A stretch of 64,000 nucleotides of DNA from Serendipita indica DSM 11827 (GCA_910890315.1 CAJVGD010000025.1:1-64000), one strand, 5' to 3'. Shown: positions 33,338-47,631, counted from the stretch's first letter. Numbers and translations: made by a program. Notes: a model not told the origin generated them from the sequence alone.

Positions 33338-34879
33338 TTACATCCACAGTGCAATAACCGCCATGAATCCGAGCCCAGCAGCACCAAAGCCAGGGCCCTT
33401 GCCTACAGATGCACTATTTGGCGATCCGGTCGGCGCAGGTGACGATGTCTGCGGACGCTCATGACTAGAGCTGGATCCACTGACGCGGGAAGTCGATTGT
33501 GCAGTGGTTCTCGGAGTAGTGCTCGATATAGACGAGCTGGATGAAGAGCTGGTAGTCGTAGATGATGATGCCGATGCTGGCGCGGCTGGGAGGCCGTTGA
33601 AGAGGGCGGTCGATTCGAAGGTTTGGCAATTGGAGCTTGCGGCGGCTGGGTGCTAGAATGATTGCGATGAGATGAGGAACAAGGTAAATGGCAGGCTTAC
33701 TGGTGTAGGTACGGGTGATGCGCGTGGACTATACGTGCTCGTCGAACCGTCGGGTTGTGGATAAAGTCCCATTGGACTAGATGAATAAATCAGCGCGTGT
33801 CAACCTTCCTTTGATGGAATACGTACAGAGTGCTGTAAACTGTCAGCAAGAATTCAAATTCAGGCGCTCAGAAACGTACTTGTCCGCCTGGCATCTCTCA
33901 AATCCATCATCATACCTTCCAGGGATATTCCACTGACATCCGTTGATATCTGCATATGTAGTGAATAAGTAGAATGATAAAAAATTGAGTACGCACCATA
34001 GACGTGACCGCAGTAGGTCGGTGCCATCGGGCCATCTTTGCAGACTCGGATGCAGTACTCGGACTCGCTCATAAAGTTGGTCCACTCATGAATTTGCTAT
34101 CAAAATGGCGCGTCATTAGCCCATGATAAAGCAGGATGCATTGATAACGCACCTGGCCAGCTCCGCTTCCACCCGTCCAGACGTTTGAGAAGACAAGACC
34201 TCCAATTGGGTTCCCAGTGCCCTCTGGATAGAATGAGGTGCTATTCTGTGTTGACGAAATACATACCGGCGCCATGAGGATCCAATTCTCCTCCACCGTC
34301 TGGGATGACCCCAATGTTCGTAAACACGCCCGTACCGGTGATTTGAATATAGTCTGGTGTCTCGAGGCTTCACACGCATGGTTAGCTTGTTCACGAGCAA
34401 CAATAGGGGACGTACAAATGCGCAGAGAGAATAGTGCCGTCTGGGAACAAGCGCGTGCCGCGGCCAGGCTTGGTACAATATGCCACGACCTCCCCTTCTA
34501 CATTTCCAATCGATGCCGTTTGTTGTGGTCCCCAGAGACAAAAGTCATCCGGTCCGTTCACATAGACGTTTTGGCAAAGACTGGTTTGGCTATTGGCTTC
34601 GCCACACTGGTTGGTACCTATTCATGTGATTAGAGTGATTCTCCACTTGGAATGAACAAGCTATATACCAACTTGCCCATTCTCGGTCTTCTGAGGGAGA
34701 TTGTTCGGGTCCTATGGAGATGAGAATTGTGGCGAGAGATGAGGCACGACATACATAAGTAGCGATATCTAGTGAAACTCGGTATAAGCATAGGACTTCC
34801 TTGGAGAAGTAAGGGGCTTACATTGAGCATTCGCGCCTAAGATGAAGGCGAGCGCCGTAGTTGCGATACGCAATGACAT
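33338..34879 (-). CDS. Secreted MAG1-like glycoprotein with Ser/Thr-rich C-terminus, possibly GPI-anchored
   Basis: Begins with a signal peptide (MSLRIATTALAFILGANAQ). The body has the pattern of the basidiomycete family annotated as macrophage-activating glycoprotein: GTNQCGEANSQTSLCQNVYV, DDFCLWGP, IGNVEGEVVAYCTKPGRGTR, SAHFVQTPDYIQITG, GGELDPHGADGTGNPIGGLV, MAPTYCGHVYDINGCQWNIP and FERCQAD. A Ser/Thr/Pro-rich stretch follows, then a short hydrophobic end (GFGAAGLGFMAVIALWM), which fits a GPI-attachment signal. There are several introns of about 50 nt. The family name is historical; the biological role in fungi is not established. Cysteine spacing suggests a disulphide-bonded extracellular fold. 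Confidence 0.8.
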
Positions 34880-35350
34880 GATAATGTGGTGAATAGTAAA
34901 TAAAGAACTAGAATACAAGAATGGTCAACATCTCAGCAAGTCCAGTTCGTGATTGCCTATTACCGTGTATTGGCCGGGCAAAGGAGGTGATAAAAGAGAG
35001 TGCAAGAGCGGATGCGGGAACTATGGTCCGCTTTATAGTTTCTAGATTTGTTCTCAGCGCCTACAGCCGACTCATTTATGCCCACGGGCGCCCTTTCAAA
35101 GGCGGTGCCGGGCTCGACGCGCCAAATGATGAAATCTTTGAACACCCATATCCTATAGCATTCAGAGGACGGGCATAAGCTGGAACGATATATCCATAAT
35201 CGCGAGAATCATCTCCGGGAAAGGAACGCTTCACGTCGCCAGGGTCTAGGAGGCAAGGCAGTATTGCCTAACTATTTATATCCACCGCCCATCGGAATCC
35301 AGCTCGTATTTCACCTCATTTCATAATCAAAACCAAGAGAAGAGCGGCGT
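34880..35350. other. Intergenic between MAG1-like and small heat shock genes
   Basis: A small forward ORF (34921-35178) has no recognisable features. This stretch is the promoter side of the MAG1-like gene and the 3' side of the heat shock gene. Confidence 0.4.
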
Positions 35351-35932
35351 CTAGACAACATCCACTCTAACACTCCCGTCCTCTTTTGTCTTTGGGATAT
35401 GCAACTTTAACACGCCGTCTTCCAAACTTGCATTGATACGGGCTGCATCGACCTGGTGGGGCAACCACACTTTGCGGACAAAATGCGATGTGCGCTCCGA
35501 CAATATCTGCCACTCATTTGTCCTCTCTTTCTCCTGACTCGCTTTCATCACATGAGAATTGGTGCTTTGAGTTCGTATCCATGACATACCATGGTCCGTT
35601 TCATCCCAAGGCCGACTCTCCGACTTGGCCTCGATCAACAAACTCCGACCATGATCCCCTACACGCACGTCCAATCCGTCTCTCTTCACGCCAGGTAATT
35701 CCGCTTCGATGATGTACGCGTCACCGTGGTCGACGAGGTCAATCGCCATCCGCGTCTGGATATCACTCATCCACCCAGACCTCCACATTCCCCAAAAATC
35801 GCGGAATGGGTGTACGAATGCAGCCGATGTCGTCACTTGGGGTGGCCTAAAGCGTGGATGTTGAGTAGGTGGAACGTAATGCTGACCTTTGCGCAGCGTG
35901 TGGAAGAGCGGTCGGCAACGACGAAAGATCAT
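35351..35932 (-). CDS. Small heat shock protein, Hsp20/alpha-crystallin family (193 aa)
   Basis: Single exon. The alpha-crystallin domain starts near residue 60 with MAIDLVDHGDAYIIEAELPG and VKRDGLDVRV, and ends with INASLEDGVLKLHIPKTKED, the usual GxLxxxxP region. The N-terminal 55 residues contain WGMWRSGWMSDIQ, a hydrophobic arm typical for oligomerisation. ATP-independent chaperone that holds unfolding proteins. The basic start (MIFRRCRPLFHTLRKG) could suggest a mitochondrial form, but this is weak. Confidence 0.9.
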   Translation of the reverse strand: MIFRRCRPLFHTLRKGQHYVPPTQHPRFRPPQVTTSAAFVHPFRDFWGMWRSGWMSDIQTRMAIDLVDHGDAYIIEAELPGVKRDGLDVRVGDHGRSLLIEAKSESRPWDETDHGMSWIRTQSTNSHVMKASQEKERTNEWQILSERTSHFVRKVWLPHQVDAARINASLEDGVLKLHIPKTKEDGSVRVDVV

Positions 35933-36173
35933 TGCGTGAAGAGGGTCCTATAAAATCTGGTAGAATCACTTCATCATCACGAGACGGCCTTTATACGAGA
36001 CCAGCCGGCTTGCGCGTCGTGGCGGCATGTCTGAGATGGGCAAGAAACATCCACACACGGGAACTAGTAGGCGACGCCCATTTAACCTCTAGGCTCCTCC
36101 GTGTGCTGCAACTCAACGGGATGGGAGAGGCAAAAGGGGACGTAATTATTGCATCAATAAGGTATAGGAATGT
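35933..36173. other. Intergenic, no gene
   Basis: Short gap between the heat shock gene start and the 3' end of the mitochondrial ribosomal protein gene. No conserved element recognised. Confidence 0.4.
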
Positions 36174-36890
36174 TCAATTTCCTTTCGGCTTTTTTGCTAG
36201 AAGATGTGAGATAGCGTCAAACAACGGAATGGCCAAACTTACATCCATATTTACTCCTCGCGTTCGCCCGGTTGACCACACCGTTGAAATCATACGCCCC
36301 TCTCACAAGTCGGTACCTAGCGCAATCCATGAGTACACGCAGAAACGCAAAGAAGTAGTTTCTACGTACCTCACACCAGGCAAATCCTGCGCACGACCGC
36401 CTCTGACCAGTACAACCGAATGCTCTTGCAAATTATGTCCCTCACCGGGGATATAGCACAGAATCGTCTTTCCCGTGCTCAACTTTACTCTCGCTACTTT
36501 CCGTTTTGCAGAATTGGGTTTTTTGGGTTTGGCAATCATGAGAGAGATGCAGACACCCTTTTTCTGCGGCCCATTTTCCAAATAAGGTGACTTTGACTTT
36601 GAGCGTCGAATGTCCTTTGGCGATTTACGTGGTCTGCGCATTGCCTGGTTCATCGTTGCGCTCCGCGGGTTCGTTGTATGCAACGTTCGAGCGAGAAACG
36701 TGAGTTGACCCGAGGATAATCGAGAAGAATGTTGTTTAGACGACTTCTGAAGTGATGTAGTGGGTGTAGACCGCAGGAAATTGATCCTCGAATGTGTCGA
36801 AAAGGCGTGTGTTGTCGATTTGCTGGCCCGCAAAAGACGATGCGAATGCGTCAATTGTCTTTGTATGCATTTTTGGAGAATCGACGCCAT
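36174..36890 (-). CDS. Mitochondrial small-subunit ribosomal protein uS12m (205 aa)
   Basis: Exons 36890-36370, 36316-36243 and 36196-36174 sum to 618 nt in frame. A Ser/Arg-rich presequence of about 78 residues ([20 protein letters not shown]) targets it to mitochondria. The conserved S12 body follows: [65 protein letters not shown] and [15 protein letters not shown], ending SKYGSKKPKGN. It acts in the decoding centre of the mitoribosome. The last coding exon is only 23 nt. The gene is head-to-head with NSE2. Confidence 0.92.
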
Positions 36891-37003
36891 GCCGTCTTCA
36901 ATACGAAAATGCGGTTGGAGACAAGAAGCGTGCTACGCAGGTCGTACTCTTGGACTCTGCCACAGCCAATTCGGCTCGTCAATTCTCCAGGAGAGCAGAA
37001 AAG
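36891..37003. promoter_or_regulatory. Divergent promoter between uS12m and NSE2
   Basis: Only 113 bp separate the two start codons, so the two genes must share promoter elements. No TATA box or other motif stands out. Confidence 0.5.
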
Positions 37004-38219
37004 ATGCCACGTGCGCGTGTTACAAAACGTCGAGTTGGATCCGACGAGGAAATGGAGCACGACCAAAAGGAAAATCAGCCCGCACAACGAGGTGGAGAGC
37101 CAAACGCACAAGCAGATCGAGGGAGAAATAATGGTGATCAAGAAGAATATCCAGCGTTCGACCCACGAACATTTGAACATGCACCCATCCCAGCTGCGAA
37201 TCACCCAAAACTCAAAGCCGTCACGGACAGCTGGGACGGGATAAGCGCTCCGTTGAACATGCTCGAACAGCTCATAAGAGATTGTGGACCCATGTTGGCA
37301 GAGATTGACGGTGTCGACTCAAATGTTCGTCTCGTGTGGTTTTGCCGCGTTTGTCAAATTGATCATGGCCAGTATAGGAACTTCAAAAGTTGGATCAACT
37401 TATGAGAGCCGTTATTGACGAGAAAGAGGCTCTCGCTGCTCGAAGAAACGCGTCCCAGGAAATAAGAGAGGAGCTCACCCAGGGCAAGCGGATTGTGCAT
37501 TCGACTCGACTGGCTATTCATTATCTAACAGAGTGTAGATTGACCCGGCAACCTTGTGGCAACAGAAATCCGACGCCGCTTTGGCAGAATACGAGAAGAA
37601 GACGGCAAGACAAAAATATGGGAAGAACAGGACATACGAGGATTACCGCGCCGATATATGGGTACGTGGTGCTATACCACAAATCTTAAAGCTTATCCTC
37701 TCAAGGCGTGCGATCCAGATCACGAGGGTGAAGGCATGCCCCCACTCCAGTCTTTGATCCCACGAGGTGGGTTTACCACATCATAGGTGGATTCTCTTAA
37801 CAGCAATCTAGAGGAAGGAGATGATGAAAGTGACGATGATGTCGAAGTCGGAGGCGTAGTACAAGACTATCTCGATCCACTCACCCGACAGATGCTCGAG
37901 AATCCCATGACCTCGTATGCATCATCATCATCATCATTACGTCTTTCTAGGTTGCTAAACCTTGTACAGAAAAGTGTGCGGTCACTCGTACTCTCGCGCA
38001 TCCATCTACGAGTTTCTTGGGAACCAGACCAAGGCGTGTCCGACATCTGGATGCAACAGGAGAATCAACAAAAACGATCTAGTACCAGACGAGAACATTG
38101 AAAGACGAGTCAGGGCGAGGAAACGCCAGCTGGAACAGGCAAAGGCCGGTAGACGAAAACGTGACAAGGCCATTGTATTGGATAGCGACGAAGACGAAAT
38201 GATCAAGGACGAAAAATAG
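37004..38219 (+). CDS. NSE2: NSE2/MMS21-type SUMO E3 ligase of the SMC5/6 complex (325 aa)
   Basis: Exons 37004-37324, 37378-37494, 37539-37661, 37706-37766, 37812-37914 and 37967-38219 sum to 978 nt in frame. The middle is helical and binds SMC5 in the known family. The SP-RING is clear: YLDPLTRQMLENPMTS, then KVCGHSYSRASIYEFL and CPTSGCNRRINKNDL, with the C-x-H and CxxxxC zinc ligands of MMS21. The C-terminus is basic, then acidic (IVLDSDEDEM). An apparent in-frame TAG at 37784 lies inside the 45-nt intron 37767-37811 and is spliced out. SUMO ligase for DNA repair and chromosome stability. Confidence 0.88.
37918..37934 (+). repeat. CAT trinucleotide run in an NSE2 intron
   Basis: Five to six CAT units just after the donor of the intron 37915-37966. 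A small microsatellite that may vary in length without affecting the protein. Confidence 0.8.
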
Positions 38220-38425
38220 CCACATCTATTCATGTCGACGCTTACGATCAAGGGTTTCTTTGATGTAGATATCCGTTATTGCATTCTTGTAAATGACAGA
38301 GGGTTTATCGAAAGAATGACAAATGAGAGCGATTGAAAGGGAATAATTCATGATCCAAAAGGAGAGAGCTTTTAACAGTCGAGATTACACGCCACACGGC
38401 GAGTGAATGACCACGACGCTGGGCT

Positions 38426-40475
38426 TTACTTCCAGGTATCATTGATAGTGAGTGTCGCACCCGCAGCTGGGGCAGTGTTGACGCGATTAGAGCCCGACTC
38501 CCACGTCACGACACCATTGTTCTTGCGAATGTACTTGTACTCAAAGTACGTGCCAGCCGGGATGGAAACCGAGACACGCCAGACGGGGTAGGTATTGGTA
38601 TTATCGAGTGGTCCAATGGCGTTGTTGGGATCCCAATTCTTGAGAGCATCGATGCTTCCCACGAGATAGATATTCTCGCCCCACACCGTCGTGGCCGTTT
38701 CCCTAAAGTTGACAGTCGCAGCCGATCCACCTCCACCACCAGTAGAGCAAGTGTTTGGGAGCGTAAGACTAGCAGCACCCCAGCCATCCACCGCAAGGTT
38801 GTCGCGAGCATCAAACATGGTGAGGACAGAAGCGTAGCTCCAGGTCAAGTCGGCGGCAGAGGTCGGTGTACCAGCTCCGCGAGTATATTGCTCAGCGAGC
38901 GCACCAGATGAGGGCGTATATTGAGCTCCCTTGAGCGCAAAGCCGTCGGCAAACGTCTTGATGGCGGTGGTGAGCGTCGTGTACGAGGCGGAACCGGCTG
39001 GGATGGTGGTGACCGTTGCAGACGAGTTGAATTGTTGGAAGAAGGGGAGAGAGATGGACGTCACGTTGATGCCCTTGCCTTCAGCGTCCCAGACTTGGAG
39101 TGCGCGGTAGAGTTGTTCGGCGACGGCAAAGGTCGTGAGGTACCATGGCTGTCAGAGAACGTCAGCTTTTTGACCGAAAAGCTACGTGAGGATACGTACG
39201 TTTCCGCCATAGTAAGAGTCCTCGGGATAACGACCAGTAGCGACAGCAGCGTTGCTAGCGATGCCACTGTTGATGGAATAGATGCTCCTGAACGAGTCGA
39301 CGTAGACCTTCAAGTTGGCGAGTGCCTTGTCCGAGCATGGTTGGAAGGTTCTCGAGTCGCATCCTGCAGCAGGGTCGAATGTGTGGACCGAAGTCAAGAC
39401 GGTGTTGGCATCCTTTCCGCTGCGAATGGCACCGTTTCCAGGGTTGACGTTGGCGACAATGAAGCCCGAAGAAGACGACCAGTACGATTGCAAGAAGCAG
39501 AATATATTCTGCGCCTGGGTGGTCCATGCAGCGACGGTGCTCGATGGGTCACCGAGAGCCGTAGCGAGAGCGATTCCCTCGCGGAGAGCACGGTGCTGGA
39601 CAGCAGTGGTGAAGAACGAGGCACCATTGACTTCCTCCCAAAGATCAAAGCCAGTACTGTTCCAGCTGTTGGAGACATAGTTGAGGTCGAGCAAGAGGAT
39701 GGGCCAGAGCACATTGCGGACGTGGGTCGTGTTCGAGTTGGCGATGAGCCAGTTTGCGTAGGCAATGAGTGTCGTCGCACGGAGAGCCGGACCATCACGT
39801 TGAGGGCGACCCCAACCTGTCGAGCTATTTAGACACGGTACGAGTAGAAAAAATTTGGACGTACCGCCAGTGAAGGCTGCCTCGGAGATCAAAAACTTGG
39901 GCTCACCCAACCCACCAGTCGAGACGGTGCCCGAGGGATTGGAGACTTGCTGAATACGAGCAACGTGACCAACAAAGTTGTCAATCTTGGTGCGAAGCGA
40001 TGAATCACTGTCGTCGGCAGGTGAGCCCTTGTGGTTCGAGGGATGGAGAATTTGTACGCACCGACCGCTCGTGAAGCGATCCACAATGTACTTGTATACC
40101 AAAGCCGCATCACGAGTCCAGGTATACAGATAGTCCGGGTTAGCTAAGAAGACGTCAGTTTGAGAATCACGAGCCCAAAGTGAGCGACCAACACGTCGAG
40201 GGGGAAGCAATCACAACACCCGACTTTGCACCCTGAATCACGTGTTAGAGACGAACGTGAATGATCACACAAAAACACACCTGACTCTTGGAACCGTCCG
40301 GTCCAATGTTGGCATACAAGCCCGCGAGGGCGATAGGCGTCTCAAATGTCTCGAAATCTGCAACATTGGTGTAGCTGAGACGTTTGTCCAAGACGTTATC
40401 CCTTGGCGCAGCACGAGCAAGAGCACCGCCGGGGGAGAGGAGCAAGAGGCAAGAGAGGATCGAAGTGAAGAGCAT
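38426..40475 (-). CDS. Glucoamylase, GH15 catalytic domain plus CBM20 (599 aa), copy A
   Basis: Secreted exo-enzyme that releases glucose from starch ends (glucan 1,4-alpha-glucosidase). Exons 40475-40281, 40232-40193, 40143-40062, 40007-39865, 39816-39200 and 39148-38426 sum to 1800 nt. The signal peptide is MLFTSILSCLLLLSPGGALA. GH15 landmarks: [72 protein letters not shown] (catalytic acid Glu) and SGALAEQYTR (catalytic base Glu). A Gly-rich linker leads to the starch-binding CBM20 (NFRETATTVWGENIYLVGS, YFEYKYIRKNNG, TLTINDTWK). It is one of two tandem copies; its 5' flank contains a decayed piece of ALG11. Confidence 0.95.
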
Positions 40476-40919
40476 TGTGTATACGTTTCTGCGCATCCAA
40501 CCGACTACTGACGATGAGAAAGGAGAGGAAACGTCCCGAGCTCGAGGCGTGGACTGGTCATAATCAAACCGACTCGGTAGCTGGTTATATACCCCGCATT
40601 CCTTCTTGGAAGCATGACGAAGAGGAGGCTCAGCGCGCTCTGTCGGCGAGAGCAGGATCACCAGTCGGCCTGGCATCACGCGCGATGGCCGTTGGCGGGA
40701 GCACTCGGTTACGTCCCCTGGAGAAGTTTGAGAAGGTACAATGAGTTCTGAATTAGTTGTATATTCTGAATGAGCCTAAGCCGCGAGCGGAGAAATCACT
40801 AGGGTCCCGGTCGGCGTCAAGAAGCAACGACACAAGGGACCAACAGGAAGATGCCGGGTCGACAACCAGACTCAGCATCAGTGGCCACAATGAATATTCT
40901 AGTGCCAATAACTCCCGAA
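40476..40919 (-). promoter_or_regulatory. Upstream region of glucoamylase A, duplicated from or to that of glucoamylase B
   Basis: Most of this stretch aligns by eye with 44295-44730 upstream of glucoamylase B, for example cccggtcggcgtcaagaagc at both sites. Blocks conserved between the two copies are candidates for the starch/glucose response; none was assigned. Confidence 0.5.
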
Positions 40920-41975
40920 ACATGTATCCTATAATAGTTCCGGACGTCCTCTACGCTCGCCGAGAATCGTTGGCTACTTGACGTGATTTCTGAGACGGTG
41001 TGAGGCGCCAGATTGGCATAACAGTGCTTGGCTTGTCCATCAAGGGCTGTCCGGAAGCTATACGATTGGTGCTAATCGCAATCAGCGTTGGGCAAACTCG
41101 GCGATGAAACAAGGGTGGCACGGATAACGAAGAACACGAGAACAAGGAAGGCAGGGAGTAGAACGCGCTCCCGTCGGAAGAAATTGTCTAGTCCGGGGAA
41201 TCAGGGGATAGCTGGTTGCTGAGGGGCTCCACCCTCCTTCCCCGCTTCCCTCGATTGTGGTAATACTATCCAAAAAATCAGGATCCAATGCAAAGCTCAA
41301 AATATGATGTGATTCCACTGAAAATTGACAGTCTCCTGCCCAGCAGGGGATCGGCAAATATCGAGTGGCCAACTGAGGTGACGCGAGGGCAAAGCGGAGC
41401 CGACCGCGATCGTGAAAACGAGCCCGACCTCAAATGAACAAGTCGCCCCGTTATGGCGTCTCGGGCTCGGGGCGGCGGAAGAGTGGTCACGAGTTGTCGG
41501 CCTAATGAATTATTTACGCGCCCTGTGCAAGAGCAAAGGGTCACCACGATGCGCCATGCAAGGAACCCAAGGTGGGAATTCAATTGTCCCCGAAGCCACC
41601 AGGGCGGGGTAGGAAAACTGCGTGGGTGGGGGATTCGGACGCGCCCCGCATTCCACATGCCGCGATGAAGTATGGTTACTTAGCCAGCCAACAGTTTGTA
41701 TAAGCAAACTCGACGGTCGTTTTCGGAGTGCAGGGAGAGTACGACGTGGGAGCGCAACGGCTGCCAGTTATGGTATAGTTGGTCCAAATACGACAACGAA
41801 AGAGGCAGCACGAATGACTAAAACTACTTCTTACATGACCCCCGAGGCCGATGGACGAGGGAGAGCGAACACGGCTCGACTCCTGCTTTCCCGCCAAGTC
41901 GCTTAGACTCTGTTCCCTCTTCTGATTATCACCCGCATCTCACATTCAAGGTGATTCAAATCAGGTTCAGTCGGA
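40920..41975 (-). pseudogene. Decayed duplicate of the 3' part of ALG11
   Basis: Segments align in order with the intact ALG11 at 44731-46000: catgtatcct and ggacgtcctc at the 3' end, tccggaagc in the SGGP region, gaccgcgatcgt and gccaccagggcgggg inside the long intron, gacgtgggag, and ctcgactcc with aagtcgc at the 3' end of the upstream exon. No reading frame survives. It is the copy carried along when the glucoamylase block was duplicated and has since degraded, whereas the glucoamylase stayed under selection. Confidence 0.75.
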
Positions 41976-42256
41976 GACATCCCCGGTCTCTAATCATCCA
42001 GGGGGATTGTGGCTTACACGGGCCGGTATCATCTCAATTTCTCAATCTCCATACACTTTTCGTCCAGAACACATAGTGCAGAACAATATCATACGAGAAA
42101 AGTTGATTGTGGGTTGCAATGTTCGATCAAATAATCATTCTTCTGTTATCGTCTATACAGCAGCAACGCCTTTGACTGGCACTACGATAGAGAGAATGAC
42201 AAAAGTATAGTAAATGTCCATACAGACAGACACATGCCTCTGGCGACAAGACTAGC
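41976..42256. other. Junction region between the two duplicated blocks
   Basis: The similarity to ALG11 fades near 41975 and the 3' end of glucoamylase B begins at 42257, so the duplication breakpoint must lie here. No repeat that could have mediated it was recognised. Confidence 0.4.
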
Positions 42257-44294
<2,038 letters not shown>

Positions 44295-44739
44295 CTGTGC
44301 GTTTCTGTAGATTCAATTGACCACCAACGACGAAAAACGAGAGGAAACGTCCGAACTCGAGATGTGGACTGAGGATTATACTCGGAAGACGGGATGGATG
44401 TTTATATACCATCATGTCTTCTTGGAAGCATGACGAAGATGCTCAGCGCGCGCTCTGTCGGCGAGAACAGGATCACCAGCAAGCCCGGGCAGCATGCGAT
44501 GACCTGGGACGGGAGCCTCGGCAGCGTCCCCCTGAAGAACTTGAGAATGTGAACTCGGTTTCTTAATTTATTCTGCATTTGTATGGCCCTAAGCTGCGGG
44601 CGAAAAACCGCTAGGGACCCGGTCGGCGTCAAGAAGCAGACCCACAAGGAACCACAGGAAGAAGCCGGGTGGAGGGGTCAGCCCACAGCAACGAGTGATC
44701 TGAACAAGTTCTAGTGGCATTGCATCCGAAACATGTATC

Positions 44740-47350
44740 CTACAGTAGTTCCCGGACGTCCTCCCACAGCGCACCGAATCCGCGTTCAAATGCAGTCGTT
44801 GAAAACCGCTCGCTACTTCGACGTGCACGCTCTCGCATAGCCAGAGCCTCTTCCGGTGGTAACGTAAGCGCCTTGTGTAGCTGCGTCGCAAACTCGTCCA
44901 CGGTGACAGCATGAAATCCTGTAACAAAGTGGTTTGTAGGGTTTCAGAGCTGAGAAGGCGATGCGACGTACCTGTAGGTTCCCCTTCAAACGGCACAACA
45001 ATATCCATTACTGGCCCTCCGGAAGCATGGACAACCGGAATCAATCCCGCTCCCTGAAAAGCAGAAGTCAGCACATGCTAGGTCGATCAGGGATAACGAG
45101 GGGAGGACACGGAATCGTCGGAAACAGATAGTCTAGGTGAGAAATCGAGGGGTAGCAGTTGGAAAGAAGTGACCTCAATCCCCTTTCCACTTCCGAAGCC
45201 CTCGTGTGAAGAAGGGGAACGTGTACAATAGGAAGTATGAGAAAGGACTAACCATGAATTCAACGATCCCGATCCCAAAATGTTCTTCGACCATTGTGCT
45301 GATACCCACACTGGCAGTCGATAACCAATGTAACAGTTCGGAGTATGACGCATTCAAACAGAAGATGACATTTCCCTGCTCGCAGATAATCGGCAAAATC
45401 GTCGTCGCCGAGCGGCCAAGCGAGGTCGCATGGGGGGATGTGCGGAACCGACCGCGATCGTTCAGAACAATCGCCCGATCCCGAATGGGTAGAAAGATGA
45501 TCGATTTATTCGTGGCGTACCATGCGTTCCCAACGGCGGGCCAGGTCACGAGTCGTCGGCATCATCATCCACAACGGGTAAAGGATCCGACGCGAAGCAA
45601 GGGTAAAGCAAGAAGCCAAGCGGGATTGAATCGTCGGTTGCGGAAGCCACCAGGGCGGGGTGAGAAAGTGGTGGGTGCGACCGGCCGCCCCGCATCCCGC
45701 ACGAGGGGATGGGTGTGATTACCCAGGGTTTCAAGTGTTCGGCATACGGTATCAGTGTCGTTTGTGTACGTGCCGTCGTCGGTCGTTGTCGGGATGCAGA
45801 GAGAATAAGACGTGGGAGAGCAAAAGTCGTCAGCAAATGTACAATTTGAGACAACTTGGCAACAGGGAGGTGCCATGGACCAGAACGAAGTCGATAGAAG
45901 ATAGAGGGTGAACATACCTCGACTCCCAGTTCCTTCGTCAAGTCGCGTAGGGTCTGTACCCGCTTAAGATCGTCCGCATGCCTCGCACTTCCCAGGAGCA
46001 CAAGGCGAACACCATCATCATCCTGGTCCGCCTCGGCCTGAGAGTCTGCCTCAGGATCTGATTCTTGTGGCTTTCCTGACAATTCGGGGTGCTCTTCTAG
46101 GAGGCGAGCTAACGCTTTGATCTGCAGTGCGTGATCCTTTTCTGGCCTATTAAAAATCAGTTTTTTGACCTCGAATTGAACGAAACACGGACCGAAATTG
46201 CGCACAGCTAAAGATGATTCGATGTCGACGTTCCAAGTCAAAACCTTTGAGAGACTCTACATCGCATGGAGGGAATATCGTTCGCACTTGGTGCGTATCC
46301 TTGATTTGAACCTGTGATTGCGGAGGCTGGTTGATTCCGACGGGCGTTGGGGCGTTGAATCCAATCAACGTTTGAAGAAGAGTGAAAGGTTCCAATATTG
46401 ATCCAAGTAACGGGGATAATCGATTTTGCTTTGTGGATAGGAGGGCCTGAATATGAGTATTTGTCCAGGACGAGTTGACGGATATAAGTGTAGGAGGAGA
46501 TGTGAGTAGACACGACGTATAAAGATATGAGAATAATCGATAATATCTAAATAAGATCAATAAGACGCACTGAACGATGAAACCACCTACATTAGTTTGA
46601 GAGTACTGCGCAACCCACTCCCTGTCACGCTGGCATCGTTGGCATAAGTAGTCTCTCGATTTGATACGCGTTTGAGCATCGAGGCTGATATGGTTGGGTA
46701 ATGCGTATAGGTTACGATTGGAACCCTGCCACTTGGGTCACCAGAACTTAGAAGACGAACGACGGGATACGTAAAGGCAAGCCCTAGGGTGTCTAATACA
46801 GCATGAGATCGATTCAACGAAAAATGAAGAGCATACCGAAATAAATATCCGGGACGAGCTTTGACATTGCTTCGTACGCAAGTACGGCAGCACCGATTCC
46901 TTGTCCAAGCAGTGTAAAACGCTTCCACGTTCCGTCCGCAATCAGCCATCTCTTCTCCAGATGGACAAAGTGAAGTGTCTTTGGGTCGAGGTGAATACCA
47001 AATCTTTCCCTGCACCGTAGAATGATTTCGTCCTTTGTGATTGGATTTGACGTTTTGGGGTCTACGTCTCCCGTATAGACGACGGAAAGCACCTCTGGTT
47101 GCGTACGCTGGAGATACGCAATCGCTGCCCACAAGACGCGCTCTCCTCCGCCTCCAGCGTTACAATACGGGTGCATAAACCCTGCAATCATCACTTCTGT
47201 TCCATCCTCAGTCTGGCTGTCGAGTTTCAGGCTCGCTAGTAGTCGCTGACGGTGCGTGACGCGGAGTTGGTGGAACTGTCGTCGCAAGAGAACGAGCAAT
47301 GTTGCAACAAGAACAATGAATGTAAACGAAGCGACTGTTAGGGATCCCAT
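44740..47350 (-). CDS. ALG11: ALG11, GDP-Man:dolichol-PP-oligosaccharide alpha-1,2-mannosyltransferase (560 aa)
   Basis: Adds the fourth and fifth mannoses to the lipid-linked N-glycan precursor on the cytosolic face of the ER. Exons 47350-46837, 46792-46591, 46546-46193, 46146-45918, 45375-45253, 45053-44972 and 44918-44740 sum to 1683 nt in frame. I chose the start MGSLTVASFTFIVLVATLLV because it gives the N-terminal membrane anchor. Landmarks: HPYCNAGGGGERVLWAAIA, SVVYTGD, VPIVTYTHYPTIS, SCAQFRPEKDHALQ, EEHFGIGIVEFM, GAGLIPVVHASGGP and the end ALWEDVRELL. The fourth intron is 542 nt, about ten times the local norm, and part of it also occurs in the decayed copy. Confidence 0.93.
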
Positions 47351-47631
47351 AGGAACACGGTCAGGTCCAAATGTTAACGTGTCTGTGATTCCAAGCCCGG
47401 TAAAATACTTTGGACCTGGCCGCGTCGTTGGCCTCCACCGCAACGCGTACAACTTTGTTATTTTGCACCCAGAGACGCGGAGATATCATGAAAAGGGACA
47501 CAACGCGTATGATTTTGGACGGTGCGTGCAGCCCTCATGTCAGGAACTGGACATTGTGCTGATGCCGAGTCTGCTATGTGCTGAAAACGGCCGCTTTACT
47601 TGTAAATTGCATTACTGTATCTACAGTCGGG
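47351..47631. promoter_or_regulatory. Divergent promoter between ALG11 and MSP1
   Basis: About 280 bp between the chosen start codons. On the MSP1 side there may be a 5' exon ending before gtaaattgc near 47600, which would push its start upstream. No motif assigned. Confidence 0.4.

Noticed and set aside
37784-37786. An in-frame TAG that seemed to break NSE2
   Set aside because: It lies inside a normal 45-nt GT-AG intron (37767-37811). The six-exon sum is 978 nt and in frame.
40476-42256. Considered as a separate small gene cluster between the glucoamylases
   Set aside because: All ORFs there are short, and the sequence aligns with the glucoamylase B promoter and the ALG11 3' end, so it is duplicated, decayed sequence.
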